Shown in pieces: positions 36,001 through 43,849 of a stretch of 64,000 bases of DNA (the stretch's first letter is position 1; the number at the start of each line of letters is the position of its first letter). This stretch comes from Bacillota bacterium. GTDB taxonomy: Bacteria; Bacillota; Dehalobacteriia; UBA4068; UBA4997. Under the pieces are notes generated by a model. The model did not search any database, was not told the origin of the DNA, and saw nothing but the letters and a program-made list of their open reading frames with translations. The position numbers and the translations under genes were made by a program. Location of the stretch: contig JAETNY010000003.1 in NCBI GenBank assembly GCA_021771915.1, positions 1-64,000 of the forward strand, given 5' to 3'.

Positions 36001-36759
36001 TTACACCTCCATTTCGATCAGAGGCATATAACCGTCTGATTTCATCAGTTCGTAGATTAAGAGTCTTCCTTTCTGCGTCCAGTAGGTATGCACCTTCGTA
36101 TGAGTCTCACCATTCGTACCTGGATAGGTATGAGTCTTGGTGCTGGTATAACCCTCCCGGGCATAACGCTGATATAAAAGCCAGAGGTCACCCTGCTTGA
36201 ACTGCACACCCTTTTCGTGGAGATATCGGTTCATCCAGATGGCAGACTTGCCGTAATCCTTGGCAATGGCAGAAGTGGAAATAAGGTCTTTGCAGTTCAG
36301 CACCACATCGTAGTAGCTGACCTTCGGTTTCATCTCCGTAATCTGCTGATTCTGAATAGCCACGGTTTCTGTAAGCGCCAGGTTCTGCTGCGATAAAAGT
36401 GCCAGCTGCTGATTGGCAAACTGGAGTGCCCTTGCCATAATGGCCTCCGGGGAGTTCCATGCCTCTTCCACCTGAATGAAGTACTGACGGAACTTTCTGC
36501 CGATATCGGTACGCTGAATCATGCATAGCTGCTTTGCCATGTCGATGGTAAGCAAATGGTCGGTCAATCTTTTCCCCGGAAGTCCGTCAGACCTATTTCT
36601 CAAAATTGAGCAATAGTCCTGTCCTTCCGAAAATCCGTATTCACACATTCTCGGAAACCAGTCTGCATACTTGGTGTTGATGCCAAGTGCATCGTGCAAA
36701 TCACGTCCGTTCACAGTAGGGCGCTCACTGTCGTAATTGATTCTGATTAATTCGTCCAT
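36001..36759 (-). CDS. Phage antirepressor, AntA/AntB plus KilAC
   Basis: This 252-residue protein has an AntA/AntB N-domain (VNGRDLHDALGINTKYADWFPRM and SDGLPGKRLTDHLLTIDMAKQL) and a coiled-coil linker. The KilAC C-domain follows (STSAIAKDYGKSAIWMNRYLHEKGVQFK). It likely opposes a repressor to trigger lytic growth. A copy of the bipartite element (36801-36843) and a strong 5'-UTR hairpin (36785-36813) sit directly upstream, implying dedicated control. Confidence 0.9.
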   Translation of the reverse strand: MDELIRINYDSERPTVNGRDLHDALGINTKYADWFPRMCEYGFSEGQDYCSILRNRSDGLPGKRLTDHLLTIDMAKQLCMIQRTDIGRKFRQYFIQVEEAWNSPEAIMARALQFANQQLALLSQQNLALTETVAIQNQQITEMKPKVSYYDVVLNCKDLISTSAIAKDYGKSAIWMNRYLHEKGVQFKQGDLWLLYQRYAREGYTSTKTHTYPGTNGETHTKVHTYWTQKGRLLIYELMKSDGYMPLIEMEV

Positions 36760-36784
36760 AGCGAATCCTCCTTAAAAAATGAAA

Positions 36785-36813
36785 TAGACAGAAGGACAAT
36801 TCCTTCTGCCTAT
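36785..36813 (-). other. 5'-UTR hairpin ahead of the antirepressor gene
   Basis: ATAGGCAGAAGGA and TCCTTCTGTCTAT pair with one mismatch around a short loop. It starts inside block 2 of the bipartite element. Weaker hairpins start at the same point in the other two copies. Confidence 0.5.
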
Positions 36814-36843
36814 ATGCGAAGAATCCGAATGAATCGAACCCCC
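36801..36843 (-). promoter_or_regulatory. Bipartite repeated element, copy 2 of 3
   Basis: The minus strand has GGGGGTTCGATTC, a 10-base gap, then TTCGCATATAGGCAGAAGGA. It lies between the polymerase stop and the antirepressor start, 42 bp before the latter. It matches copy 1 in all but one base of the two blocks. Confidence 0.6.
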
Positions 36844-36848
36844 TAAAA

Positions 36849-38777
36849 TCAGTCTTTTTTATAAAAATCACATTCGTATCCGTCAGCACGAAGAAGCAGT
36901 CCCTTCGCCCAGGGCGGTGTTCTGCCCATCTGCTCACAGACTGCACTAAGACTCATGCGCCTGTCCGCTTCGATGATCAGTTCGTCATGTACATGTGCAA
37001 CAATACTGCAGTTGCGGAGTGTCTGCATGGCATACATGAGAATATCCCTTGCGATTGCCTGGATAGCATTCTCACAAAACTTCGGGCCATAGCTTTCAAG
37101 ACGCTCCCACTTTTTCGTAGCACCCACGCCTTCATAGGTCACCGATTCACTGCCAAACTGATTAATTCCCATGCGTGGTTTCACATAGGCAAGCCGTCTG
37201 TCGGAAGGAAGTCTCATGAAAAGGAATCCACTCTCATAGGTAAACTTAAGTCCTGCCACTTCAGTCGGAATATGTTCTCGCACCGTAGTCTTCACCGCTC
37301 TGTCGATATCCCACCACAGAGCCGTAATCATTGGATTTGCATTTCTCCATGCGTTCACCAGTGGCTGAAGTTCCTCTTCGGTAATTCCCATCTCCAGAGC
37401 GCCCATACTTTTGAGCGCACCGACCGAACCGCCGTAACCGAGAGCTAGTTCCGCAATCTTGCCCTTCTAGCGGAGATGACCGTTGATTCCATGCTTTTCT
37501 ACCGGAACACCAAACATCTGCGATGCCGAACTGCAGTAAATGTCCTTGCCATCGGCGAATACCTGCATTCTCCATTTCTCACCTGCAAGCCAGGCAAGGA
37601 CTCTCGCTTCGATTGCAGAGAAGTCTGCTACGATAAATTTCCTGCCATCCTGGGGAACGAATGCTGTACGGATCAGTTGCGACAGCGTATCCGGGATATC
37701 GTCATACAGAAGTTCCAGGGCATCGTAGTTTCCGCTTCGGACAAGTGCCCTGGCATCTGCAAGGTCTGACATATGGTTCTGCGGAAGATTCTGCAGCTGG
37801 ATGATGCGTCCGGCAAATCGGCCGGTTCGGTTGGCACCGTAATACTGGAACATTCCTCTTGCTCTGGAATCCTTGCACACCGCTGTCTGCATAGCGGTGT
37901 ATTTCTTCACACTGCTCTTGGCAAGCTGCTGACGGAGTGAAAGAACATCCGCCAGATGCTTTGGTGCAGTCTTGAGTGTTTCTGCCACAGCCTTCTTGCC
38001 GAGAGTATCCATTTCCAGTCCGTTATCCGAAAGCCACCCTTTCATCTGTGCTACGGAGTTGGGATTGTCAAGGTCGGTCAGATTTTGAATCTGCTGCGTG
38101 AGGTTTTTGCAGCTGATGCTGTCGATAGCAATAGCCTGCTCCACAAGCGTCATATCCAATCCGATGCCGCGGTCATTGATTTCCTGATCAAGATGGTATT
38201 CATCCCAAATGAAATCAGGAACAGGGAAACGGGACAGCTTCTTCTGGATGCTCATCTCGGTTTCCACATCACGCAGGTTATATGCCTTGAACTGCTCCCA
38301 CTTTTCCATATCGTGCTGCGGAAGATTCCTGGTTCTGCCTCCATTGGTCTTGGTAGGGGCGCAGGGAACACAGAAGTATTTGATGAGATTTTTTCCCTCG
38401 GTCAGTTTCTGCTTCTCCAGTCCCAAAACTGCACCCACTCCTTCCAGGGACAATGGCAAACCGAGTGTTGCCGACCACACCATCGTGCAGTGCCAGCTGT
38501 CAGGAGAAAGCGAGGTATCAAGATAATTCGACAGGCACACCCGTTCAAACTGTGCGTTGAATGCCCACTTGATTACGGATTCATCCGACAAGGCATCTAC
38601 AATCTCCGCAGGAATCTTCTCGGCGCAGGCAAGATCTATGACCTGAACTGCTCCGCCATCCACACTGTAACCAAACAGAAGGATATCGAAGTCAGGACTC
38701 TCGGCATATTTATAAACTCCGGCTTTCTGCAGATTCACGCTGGAGTATGTTTCGATATCAATGCTTAAATACTGCAT
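36849..38777 (-). pseudogene. Phage DNA polymerase A, interrupted by one in-frame stop
   Basis: A 643-codon frame encodes a family A polymerase with a 3'-5' exonuclease domain (LSIDIETYSSVNLQKAGVYKY) and a palm/fingers domain. Motif A is KFIVADFSAIEARVLAWLAGE. Motif B is KGKIAELALGYGGSVGALK, and motif C is IVAHVHDELIIEAD. A TAG at 37467-37469 (codon 437) sits immediately before the motif B lysine, where relatives have Gln. The truncated product would lack motifs B and C and be inactive. The rest of the frame is intact, so this is a single substitution. Confidence 0.9.
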
Positions 38778-38834
38778 AGCTGCTCCTTTCTATGACAAAG
38801 GCGGCAGAAGAATATCCTCCGCCGCCCGTCATCT

Positions 38835-39026
38835 TTACTCCGTTACATCATCCTCATGTGCAGCCTTTTTCTCTTTGTGTTTTGTAATAAAAGCTTTTGC
38901 CTTCTTGACCACAAATCTGAAAAATTCGCACACTGCCCACACGATACCATTGATGGCAAGACCGTAGATCAGGCAGAAAAGGACTATCACATCGACTTGT
39001 TTCATAAATTCATATACTTCGTTCAT
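38835..39026 (-). CDS. Small single-span membrane protein
   Basis: About 63 residues. One hydrophobic helix (VIVLFCLIYGLAINGIVWAV) is followed by a basic, then acidic tail (FITKHKEKKAAHEDDVTE). GAGGTG precedes the ATG at 39026. It lies between polymerase A and DUF2815. Function unknown; superinfection exclusion or membrane association of replication are guesses. Confidence 0.55.
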   Translation of the reverse strand: MNEVYEFMKQVDVIVLFCLIYGLAINGIVWAVCEFFRFVVKKAKAFITKHKEKKAAHEDDVTE

Positions 39027-39092
39027 TACGTTCACCTCGTTATTCAATGTGGGCAGACGGTGGCAGCACCACCGCCCACCGGGTTTATATGT

Positions 39093-39639
39093 TTAGGAAA
39101 GGAAATCGTCATCAGCCACAGTGCTGAAATCGTCAGTTGCAGAACTTCTGCCGCCAAGGCTCTCACCGTCACGGATCTTCTGGATGTTGCCCAGTCCGCA
39201 GGCCACGCCCTTGTTGCCGTTACTGTTGAACGCATAGAAGTTCAGAGACACACGGGCATAGCAGCCGGAGTATACTTCGTTGCGATCAAGGATAGGCTTC
39301 ACATACTTGTCCACGATCTGAGGCGGAGTTGTGCTGTTGGCGTTGATGAAGTAGTGACCCTTATAGGCCTCATCATCACGCTCGGTATCTCCGTCACGCA
39401 AAGGAAGCTTGATTGCGGCCTTGTTAGGCTTCTTGCCGCCGAACTTGGCAACCCCCCTCTTCGATTGCGGCATCGATAGCCTCATTGATAGCCTTCACCG
39501 TTTCGGTGTCAGACTTAGGGATAAGTACGGAAACGGAGTATCTCTTAGGTCCGTTGTTGATGCTGGTAGGCTCCCAGCCGTGGAAATAAGAGAGACGAGT
39601 GTTTACACCTGTGATAACTTTTGTCTTAGAAATAGCCAT
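39093..39639 (-). pseudogene. DUF2815 (ssDNA-binding-like) protein with a frameshift
   Basis: The first frame (from 39639: ITGVNTRLSYFHGWEPTS, SVSVLIPKSDTETVKAINEAIDAAIEEG) and the second (VAKFGGKKPNKAAIKLPLRDGD to the end DDFSTVADDDFLS) join if one base is removed from a six-C run at 39452-39457. DUF2815 proteins act like single-strand binding proteins in phage replication. The homopolymer makes a sequencing or replication slip equally possible. Confidence 0.75.
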
Positions 39640-39643
39640 GATA

Positions 39644-40774
39644 TTAATCCTCCTGTTTAAATTCGTTATTGGCGTTTGTTACGTTCATTGCCGGACGCTT
39701 GTCCGTTATCGGAACCAAGGTCGGCCTGCCCTGGGGCTTCACAATGAGATCCCCCAGGATCTGTTCAAATTGTTTCTTGCCCATCAGCTTCTGCATCTCC
39801 GTCATGGTGATAAGGCTCTGACGGTAGATATCGGTATAGCCGTGGTCTTTGGCTGCCTGTGCGACCAGTTCTTCATCCTTGTACTTGCGGACAGATCTGC
39901 CTTTGACAACCTTGAAGCCACTCCATTACTTGCCGTGGTTGACTGCTGCATCGGTGGCATAAGCCAGGATGCCGTCTGCCCACTTAGTAAGGTCGGGAAG
40001 GATGGTCAGCACTTCTTCGATTTCAGAATCTGTAAGAAGTGGTGGCATTTTGAACTCCTGCTGTGCAAGACGAAGTTTTTCTTCAGCCCTTGCTCTGCAG
40101 CGGACTGCTGCCTTACAGAACTGACACCATTCGCCGGGGTGATATTCACCCTTGCCGTTTAAGGCCATCTGTGCCTTCGGCTTCAGTTCGTTCTCTGCCC
40201 ATGCTTTCAGTTCATCTACCGGGATAGTCCAGTTCTGGACATTCTCCCTGCGAGGCTGAAAGATGTGCATCGTAACTTCCTTGATGTCATACAGGCTATC
40301 AAAGAGGTTCAGCGCACCGATGGAATAACACATCAGCTGCGTATTCTGTTCGGCATCCACCAGGACTCCCAGTCCGTACTTAAAATCAATAATTTGCAGA
40401 GTATCATCCGATACGATGATGCAGTCTGCCGTGCCATAGCCGTCCGGAACATATTCCGAAAAGTCTACTTTCTGCTCAATCAACACCATCGAATCTTTAC
40501 AGGTCTGCTTTGCGACTTCAAGCTGCTCCAACACATAATCCACATAACTATCGGTGTACTCCTGCATCTCGTCACTATCGTAATCGGAGACAGGTCTTTT
40601 GCTTCTTCTGCGGAGTGCTTTCTTTAACTTGTGTTCGCAAAAGGCGTGGGCTGCGGTTCCTTCTTCGGCGGCTGAACTGCTGCCACCCGGAAACTCGGAT
40701 TCGAGCATCGCACTTGGTGTACAGTTCAGCCAGCGGTGTGAACCGGAAGGAGAAAGGAAAGCGTGTTTACTCAT
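39644..40774 (-). pseudogene. DUF2800 (Cas4/RecB-like nuclease) protein with one in-frame stop
   Basis: The frame from the ATG at 40774 (GGAGGT upstream) encodes HAFLSPSGSHRWLNCTPSA, YGTADCIIVSDDTLQIIDFKYG (PD-(D/E)XK core) and HPGEWCQFCKAAVRCRARAEE (Cys-rich, Fe-S-like). A TAA at 39926-39928 (codon 283) interrupts VNHGK(stop)WSGFKVVKGRSVRKY. The frame continues to a stop at 39644, just before the DUF2815 start. A Gln or Glu codon is expected there. The nuclease core is retained upstream of the stop, so partial function is possible. Confidence 0.85.
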
Positions 40775-41105
40775 TTCCAAGCACCTCCGCTTCTGCGAGA
40801 AGTGCCTTATACTGTTCCGGGTCAATATCTGACAGTCTGGTGCCGCCGTATTTTCTGATGAGTTCTCTCACCTCGGCAGTCATACCAGCCTGGCTCTTCT
40901 GACCCAGAACGGCACGGACATCTTCCAGGGTTACTTCCTTCTCAGCGGGGAGTTCCTTTACTTCCTGTGCTTCAATGACCTTAGCATCGGTTTCTACTAC
41001 AGTTGCATCTCTGTAGGTATCTGCGATTGCCTCGAATACATCAGCCAGGGAGCGGGTGATTCTCACCGCATCAAGAAATAAGTTGTACTTCTGATTGTTA
41101 GTCAC
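40767..41105 (-). CDS. Phage early protein of unknown function
   Basis: A 112-residue protein starting at GTG 41105 with AAGGAGGT upstream. The C-terminus (DVRAVLGQKSQAGMTAEVRELIRKYGGTRLSDID) is a small helical domain seen in phage operons ahead of DUF2800, sometimes called rRNA-biogenesis rrp5-like. It overlaps the DUF2800 start. Function unknown. Confidence 0.6.
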   Translation of the reverse strand: MTNNQKYNLFLDAVRITRSLADVFEAIADTYRDATVVETDAKVIEAQEVKELPAEKEVTLEDVRAVLGQKSQAGMTAEVRELIRKYGGTRLSDIDPEQYKALLAEAEVLGNE

Positions 41106-41301
41106 GGTCCTTACCTCCTTCCTTAAGTTCTCGGATCTCGACAGTCTGCACCGAGTCGCCGGGGGACAGGACAAGGACATTGACCTGCTGCCCAAAGAGG
41201 AAGTCGAGCAGACGCTTTCGAATCTGCACCGTACCGCTTCTTACTACCGGGGTCGGTGTACCGCCGGGGTTTGCAACGTTGATACATACTTTGTGTTTCA
41301 T
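41098..41301 (-). CDS. Small phage early protein
   Basis: 67 residues (MKHKVCINVANPGGTPTPVV, then LLDFLFGQQVNVLVLSPGDSV) with a predicted beta-rich fold. The ATG at 41301 has AAGGAG upstream. It lies directly downstream of a bipartite element (35 bp before the start) and is coupled to the next gene. Function unknown. Confidence 0.65.
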   Translation of the reverse strand: MKHKVCINVANPGGTPTPVVRSGTVQIRKRLLDFLFGQQVNVLVLSPGDSVQTVEIRELKEGGKDRD

Positions 41302-41335
41302 TGCATTGGCTCCTTTCCGAGGGTCTTTTGTTGTA

Positions 41336-41378
41336 TCCCTCTGTCCATATGCGAAAGAAGCGGGGGAATCGAACCCCC
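41336..41378 (-). promoter_or_regulatory. Bipartite repeated element, copy 3 of 3
   Basis: The minus strand has GGGGGTTCGATTC, a 10-base gap, then TTCGCATATGGACAGAGGGA. Here the gap makes block 1 a perfect GGGGG/CCCCC hairpin, which copies 1 and 2 do not share, so conservation is of sequence and spacing rather than of that stem. Confidence 0.6.
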
Positions 41379-41383
41379 ATCTC

Positions 41384-41872
41384 TTAGATTTTTTTCGCAA
41401 GGTTTGCGAAAATCTTTTTCAGGCGGTTACGGATAGCCGCCTCAGACACGCCTTCTTCCGCTGCAATATCCACGTTGGACATGTTGCGGTAGAATTTCTT
41501 GTAAACGGTGTTCTTCTGAAGGTCGGTCAAAGTTGTGAGTGCTACCTTGAGCTTGTCCACCTTCTCCGAATGCTCCTGCTCATTGATAGAGGCAAGCATC
41601 TGCTCCAATGGGTCTGCAGCTGTGTCGCATAAGTAAGGGTTGCGGTCATCCGCATCATCGCCATCCCCATCGTGATAGCCGTCCAAGTGAACCGGACAGT
41701 GATATGCTTCTCTACGCTGTGCATCCAGTTCGTCATCGTCCATGCCGTGAAGCTGTGAGATTATGGTTGCGTTTTCTCCGTTTTCGCCGGGAGTGATGGT
41801 GTAGCTTGTACCATCGTTGAAGTAATAGATGTAATTTGTACGGTTGTCTCTCGCTGTTTTGAATTTCCTCAT
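41384..41872 (-). CDS. Sigma-70 region 4-like phage regulator
   Basis: 162 residues. The N-terminal half is beta-like with a DxD-rich stretch (GYHDGDGDDADDRNPY). The C-terminal 65 residues form a sigma region 4/HTH domain (LTDLQKNTVYKKFYRNMSNVDIAAEEGVSEAAIRNRLKKI). It is the first gene of the early operon. The ATG at 41872 has a GGCAGGG ribosome-binding site that can be masked by a leader hairpin. It is the best candidate in the phage for recognising the bipartite elements, but this is inference. Confidence 0.75.
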   Translation of the reverse strand: MRKFKTARDNRTNYIYYFNDGTSYTITPGENGENATIISQLHGMDDDELDAQRREAYHCPVHLDGYHDGDGDDADDRNPYLCDTAADPLEQMLASINEQEHSEKVDKLKVALTTLTDLQKNTVYKKFYRNMSNVDIAAEEGVSEAAIRNRLKKIFANLAKKI

Positions 41873-41879
41873 TTGAAAT

Positions 41880-41918
41880 CCCTGCCTTTCTTTTCCGCCC
41901 GAAAGGCTGGCGGCAGGG
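41880..41918 (-). promoter_or_regulatory. Leader hairpin that can mask the ribosome-binding site
   Basis: CCCTGCC upstream in the minus-strand RNA (from 41918-41912) pairs with GGCAGGG (from 41886-41880), the Shine-Dalgarno of the 41384-41872 gene. A competing inner stem CCGCC/GGCGG overlaps it. Confidence 0.5.
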
Positions 41919-41921
41919 ACA

Positions 41922-41956
41922 CAAAAAGAGCCGATGTGATGGTACACACCGACTCT
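41922..41956 (-). terminator. Intrinsic terminator inside the early leader (attenuator)
   Basis: AGAGTCGGTGTG and CACATCGGCTCT form a 12-bp stem with G-T pairs around TACCAT, followed by TTTTTGTG. It lies between the early promoter and the first early gene. Confidence 0.75.
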
Positions 41957-42113
41957 GATACCGAAAATGGGCACGGCAAAGCACGGTGGGTACATCATTG
42001 GTCAGTCCACGGCTATACCGTGAATAGACTCTTGATGTATCCCGCCGCCTTAAGGTCGACCACTTCGGGCATTGGAATAATTTCTCTGACAATCTCCTGT
42101 TTTCGATTGTCAT
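41957..42113 (-). ncRNA. Structured 5' leader of the early operon, no gene seen
   Basis: This 384-bp gene-free stretch (with the two preceding elements) contains a CACGG-TATAG-CCGTG hairpin near 42012-42026 and other short inverted repeats. A reading frame crosses it but overlaps the regulator in another frame and looks spurious. The region probably acts as regulatory RNA. Confidence 0.4.
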
Positions 42114-42117
42114 CGTT

Positions 42118-42163
42118 ATTATAAATCTAAAATTTTTTTCGTGACCAACTCACCAAGTTGGTC
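42118..42163 (-). promoter_or_regulatory. Early promoter with overlapping palindromic operator
   Basis: TATAAT lies at 42123-42118 on the minus strand. A palindrome GACCAACT-5 bp-AGTTGGTC occupies 42143-42163 and covers the -35 region (TTGGTC at a 19-bp spacing), as expected for a repressor site. A related half-palindrome AACTCA-G-TGAGTT is found at 42236-42248. Confidence 0.5.
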
Positions 42164-42202
42164 GAAAAATGCCCACAATATCAGCGTTTTCTAATTTTGA
42201 GC

Positions 42203-42230
42203 ATAAAAAAGGGACCCCTTTCGGGGTCCA
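42203..42230 (-). terminator. Intrinsic terminator after the ImmA/IrrE gene
   Basis: GGACCCC-GAAA-GGGGTCC is followed by CTTTTTT on the minus strand. It separates the defence-type operon from the phage early region. Confidence 0.9.
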
Positions 42231-42256
42231 AAACCAACTCAGTGAGTTATCAAAAT

Positions 42257-43849
42257 TTATTCATTTTCTTTTATGGTGCTACCTAATTCGCTAACACCTG
42301 CTCTCTTACAGATGCTGTTGAAATCCTGCACTGAAATTCCCGGCATATTCTCCATGATACGAATATAGGTTTTATCCGGGTCATGATAGTAATCCAACTT
42401 GTTCTTTGACTTTTCAAAAATCTTTTCAGTTATACGAAGGCTCAACTTCAAGCCTACACAAATTGCCATAAGAACATCCGTACCCATATTGTTATATTTG
42501 TCGTTTTTTATCTTCCCATGATAATTTTTGTGAAGTCCTGTTTTATCGTTGAAGGCTTCTGGATAATTCCATTTTCTATTTTCCATCAAATACCACAGGC
42601 ATTGGCATAACGTACTTGTAGGGTCACCTAATTTTTTCATAAGTTCTATTTCTTCTGCTTCGTCATAAACGGAAATGTACTCATGAAATGCATCGTAAAC
42701 TTCATCGGGTTCGTATGCAAAATTGGCCTGATATTTTGGATGAAATGTCAATATACGCTGGTCAATACCTTCCACACGATGCAACACAGAAAAACCAAGC
42801 AAATCCTTCGATATATTTCTGTATGCTGTGTACTTATGCTCACGGATATTGATTGCGCATTGAGCCAGTTTCTTTTTTGCCTTTGCTGTTAAATGAAGCT
42901 CGCCTTCATCTATCAAAACATATTGCTGCTCTGCAAGAACAAAATAACCATCTGCGTACACAAACTTTCCACCATAAACCCATTCCCTCAAGGATGAGTT
43001 TTCAGCCAAAAGCTGATATGCTTCAAGCGGAGTTAATGCCACCAGTTCTTTGCTTTCGGTTATTTCAGCAAACACCGCATCAAAATCATTGAAATCACGA
43101 AGTTTGTCAAGCAGTCCGACCTCAATCAAACGATACTTAACTGAAACACGTGATACAATAAAAAAACTGCTTAAATCCTCAATCAATGTATCGCAAGAAG
43201 GCACTACATCATTTTGGGGATTATGATAACCAGATATCAATTCAAGCGTTTTTTTCTTGAACATTTCAAACGGCATCAACACCCTCGGTGCCAATCTATG
43301 CGCCTGCCACTCCAGCCATTTTACTTCATTTTCCTTTGTCTTTTTTCCTTCCGGAGGCTCAAAAAAAGTTTCAGACTGTCGGCACATGATGGGATATAAT
43401 TTTTCTGATGCAGCAGCATTTTTCAATGCCAAAATTTCAAAATACATCTTATCCTTTTCCCAGTGAAGTGCCTCGTGAATGAGAGTATTTCGCTTTGCAC
43501 CTTCTCCGTAAACCGCCTCAGAAGTGGGGTCAATCAGTATCGTTCCTGCCGGAAAACTTACAGAACGAGACGTACCGTTGTCGGCATCATATACATCAAC
43601 TTCTCCATCCAAAAGCAAACAACAGCCAAATATATCGAGATTTCTCGAAAGAGACACCTCCTTGACTGTTAGTTTGGCTTCTTCAAGAATCTTCTCAACG
43701 GGAAGTGGCATCGGAGTCATAAGAGCCTCTTTGCAATGCTTAGTCAAATATTTAGTTGCATAATCATCCAGACGATTTTTGCCAAGAATCAAGGCTCCTG
43801 TTTTTCTGTTGATATCATAGATATCGCTCGATGTCAGCTTCTTCGTCAT
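42257..43849 (-). CDS. ImmA/IrrE-family zinc metallopeptidase with C-terminal helical domain
   Basis: This 530-residue protein has the gluzincin motif NTLIHEALHWEKDKMY (HExxH) at about residues 124-139 and a third ligand region in LEWQAHRLAPRVLMP. The C-terminal 130 residues (PEAFNDKTGLHKNYHGKIKND to ISVQDFNSICKRAGVSELGS) resemble an HTH-like bundle seen in this family. ImmA-type proteases cut repressors or regulators, in phages and ICEs or in defence. The start lies 35 bp inside the end of the YgjP-like gene, so it is probably cotranscribed with the restriction operon. The substrate is unknown. Confidence 0.8.
   Translation of the reverse strand: MTKKLTSSDIYDINRKTGALILGKNRLDDYATKYLTKHCKEALMTPMPLPVEKILEEAKLTVKEVSLSRNLDIFGCCLLLDGEVDVYDADNGTSRSVSFPAGTILIDPTSEAVYGEGAKRNTLIHEALHWEKDKMYFEILALKNAAASEKLYPIMCRQSETFFEPPEGKKTKENEVKWLEWQAHRLAPRVLMPFEMFKKKTLELISGYHNPQNDVVPSCDTLIEDLSSFFIVSRVSVKYRLIEVGLLDKLRDFNDFDAVFAEITESKELVALTPLEAYQLLAENSSLREWVYGGKFVYADGYFVLAEQQYVLIDEGELHLTAKAKKKLAQCAINIREHKYTAYRNISKDLLGFSVLHRVEGIDQRILTFHPKYQANFAYEPDEVYDAFHEYISVYDEAEEIELMKKLGDPTSTLCQCLWYLMENRKWNYPEAFNDKTGLHKNYHGKIKNDKYNNMGTDVLMAICVGLKLSLRITEKIFEKSKNKLDYYHDPDKTYIRIMENMPGISVQDFNSICKRAGVSELGSTIKENE

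Larger units (their letters stand above)
5640..42200. mobile_element. Defective HK97-type siphoviral prophage
   Basis: A continuous minus-strand block contains early replication genes, terminase, portal, protease, capsid, connectors, tail, holin, amidase and a serine recombinase, in canonical order from right to left. The left limit is placed between the recombinase stop (5704) and parB (5603). The right limit is placed upstream of the early leader (about 42.1-42.2 kb), where phage-like genes give way to ImmA/IrrE and restriction genes. Neither att site is visible. Seven in-frame stops and one frameshift make productive growth unlikely. Confidence 0.75.

Noticed and set aside
14165-40774. Stop-codon reassignment as explanation for interrupted phage genes
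   Set aside because: TAG, TGA and TAA are all involved, most genes in the block end normally at these codons, and no suppressor tRNA is seen in the window.
41356-41378. T-arm-like sequence (GGGGG-TTCGATT-CCCCC) suggesting a tRNA gene
   Set aside because: No acceptor, D-arm or anticodon arm can be folded upstream, and the other two copies of the motif lack the complementary arm.
41733-42113. 126-codon minus-strand frame across the early leader
   Set aside because: It overlaps the sigma-like gene out of frame and its composition is Arg/His/Ser-rich noise; the region is better explained as leader RNA.
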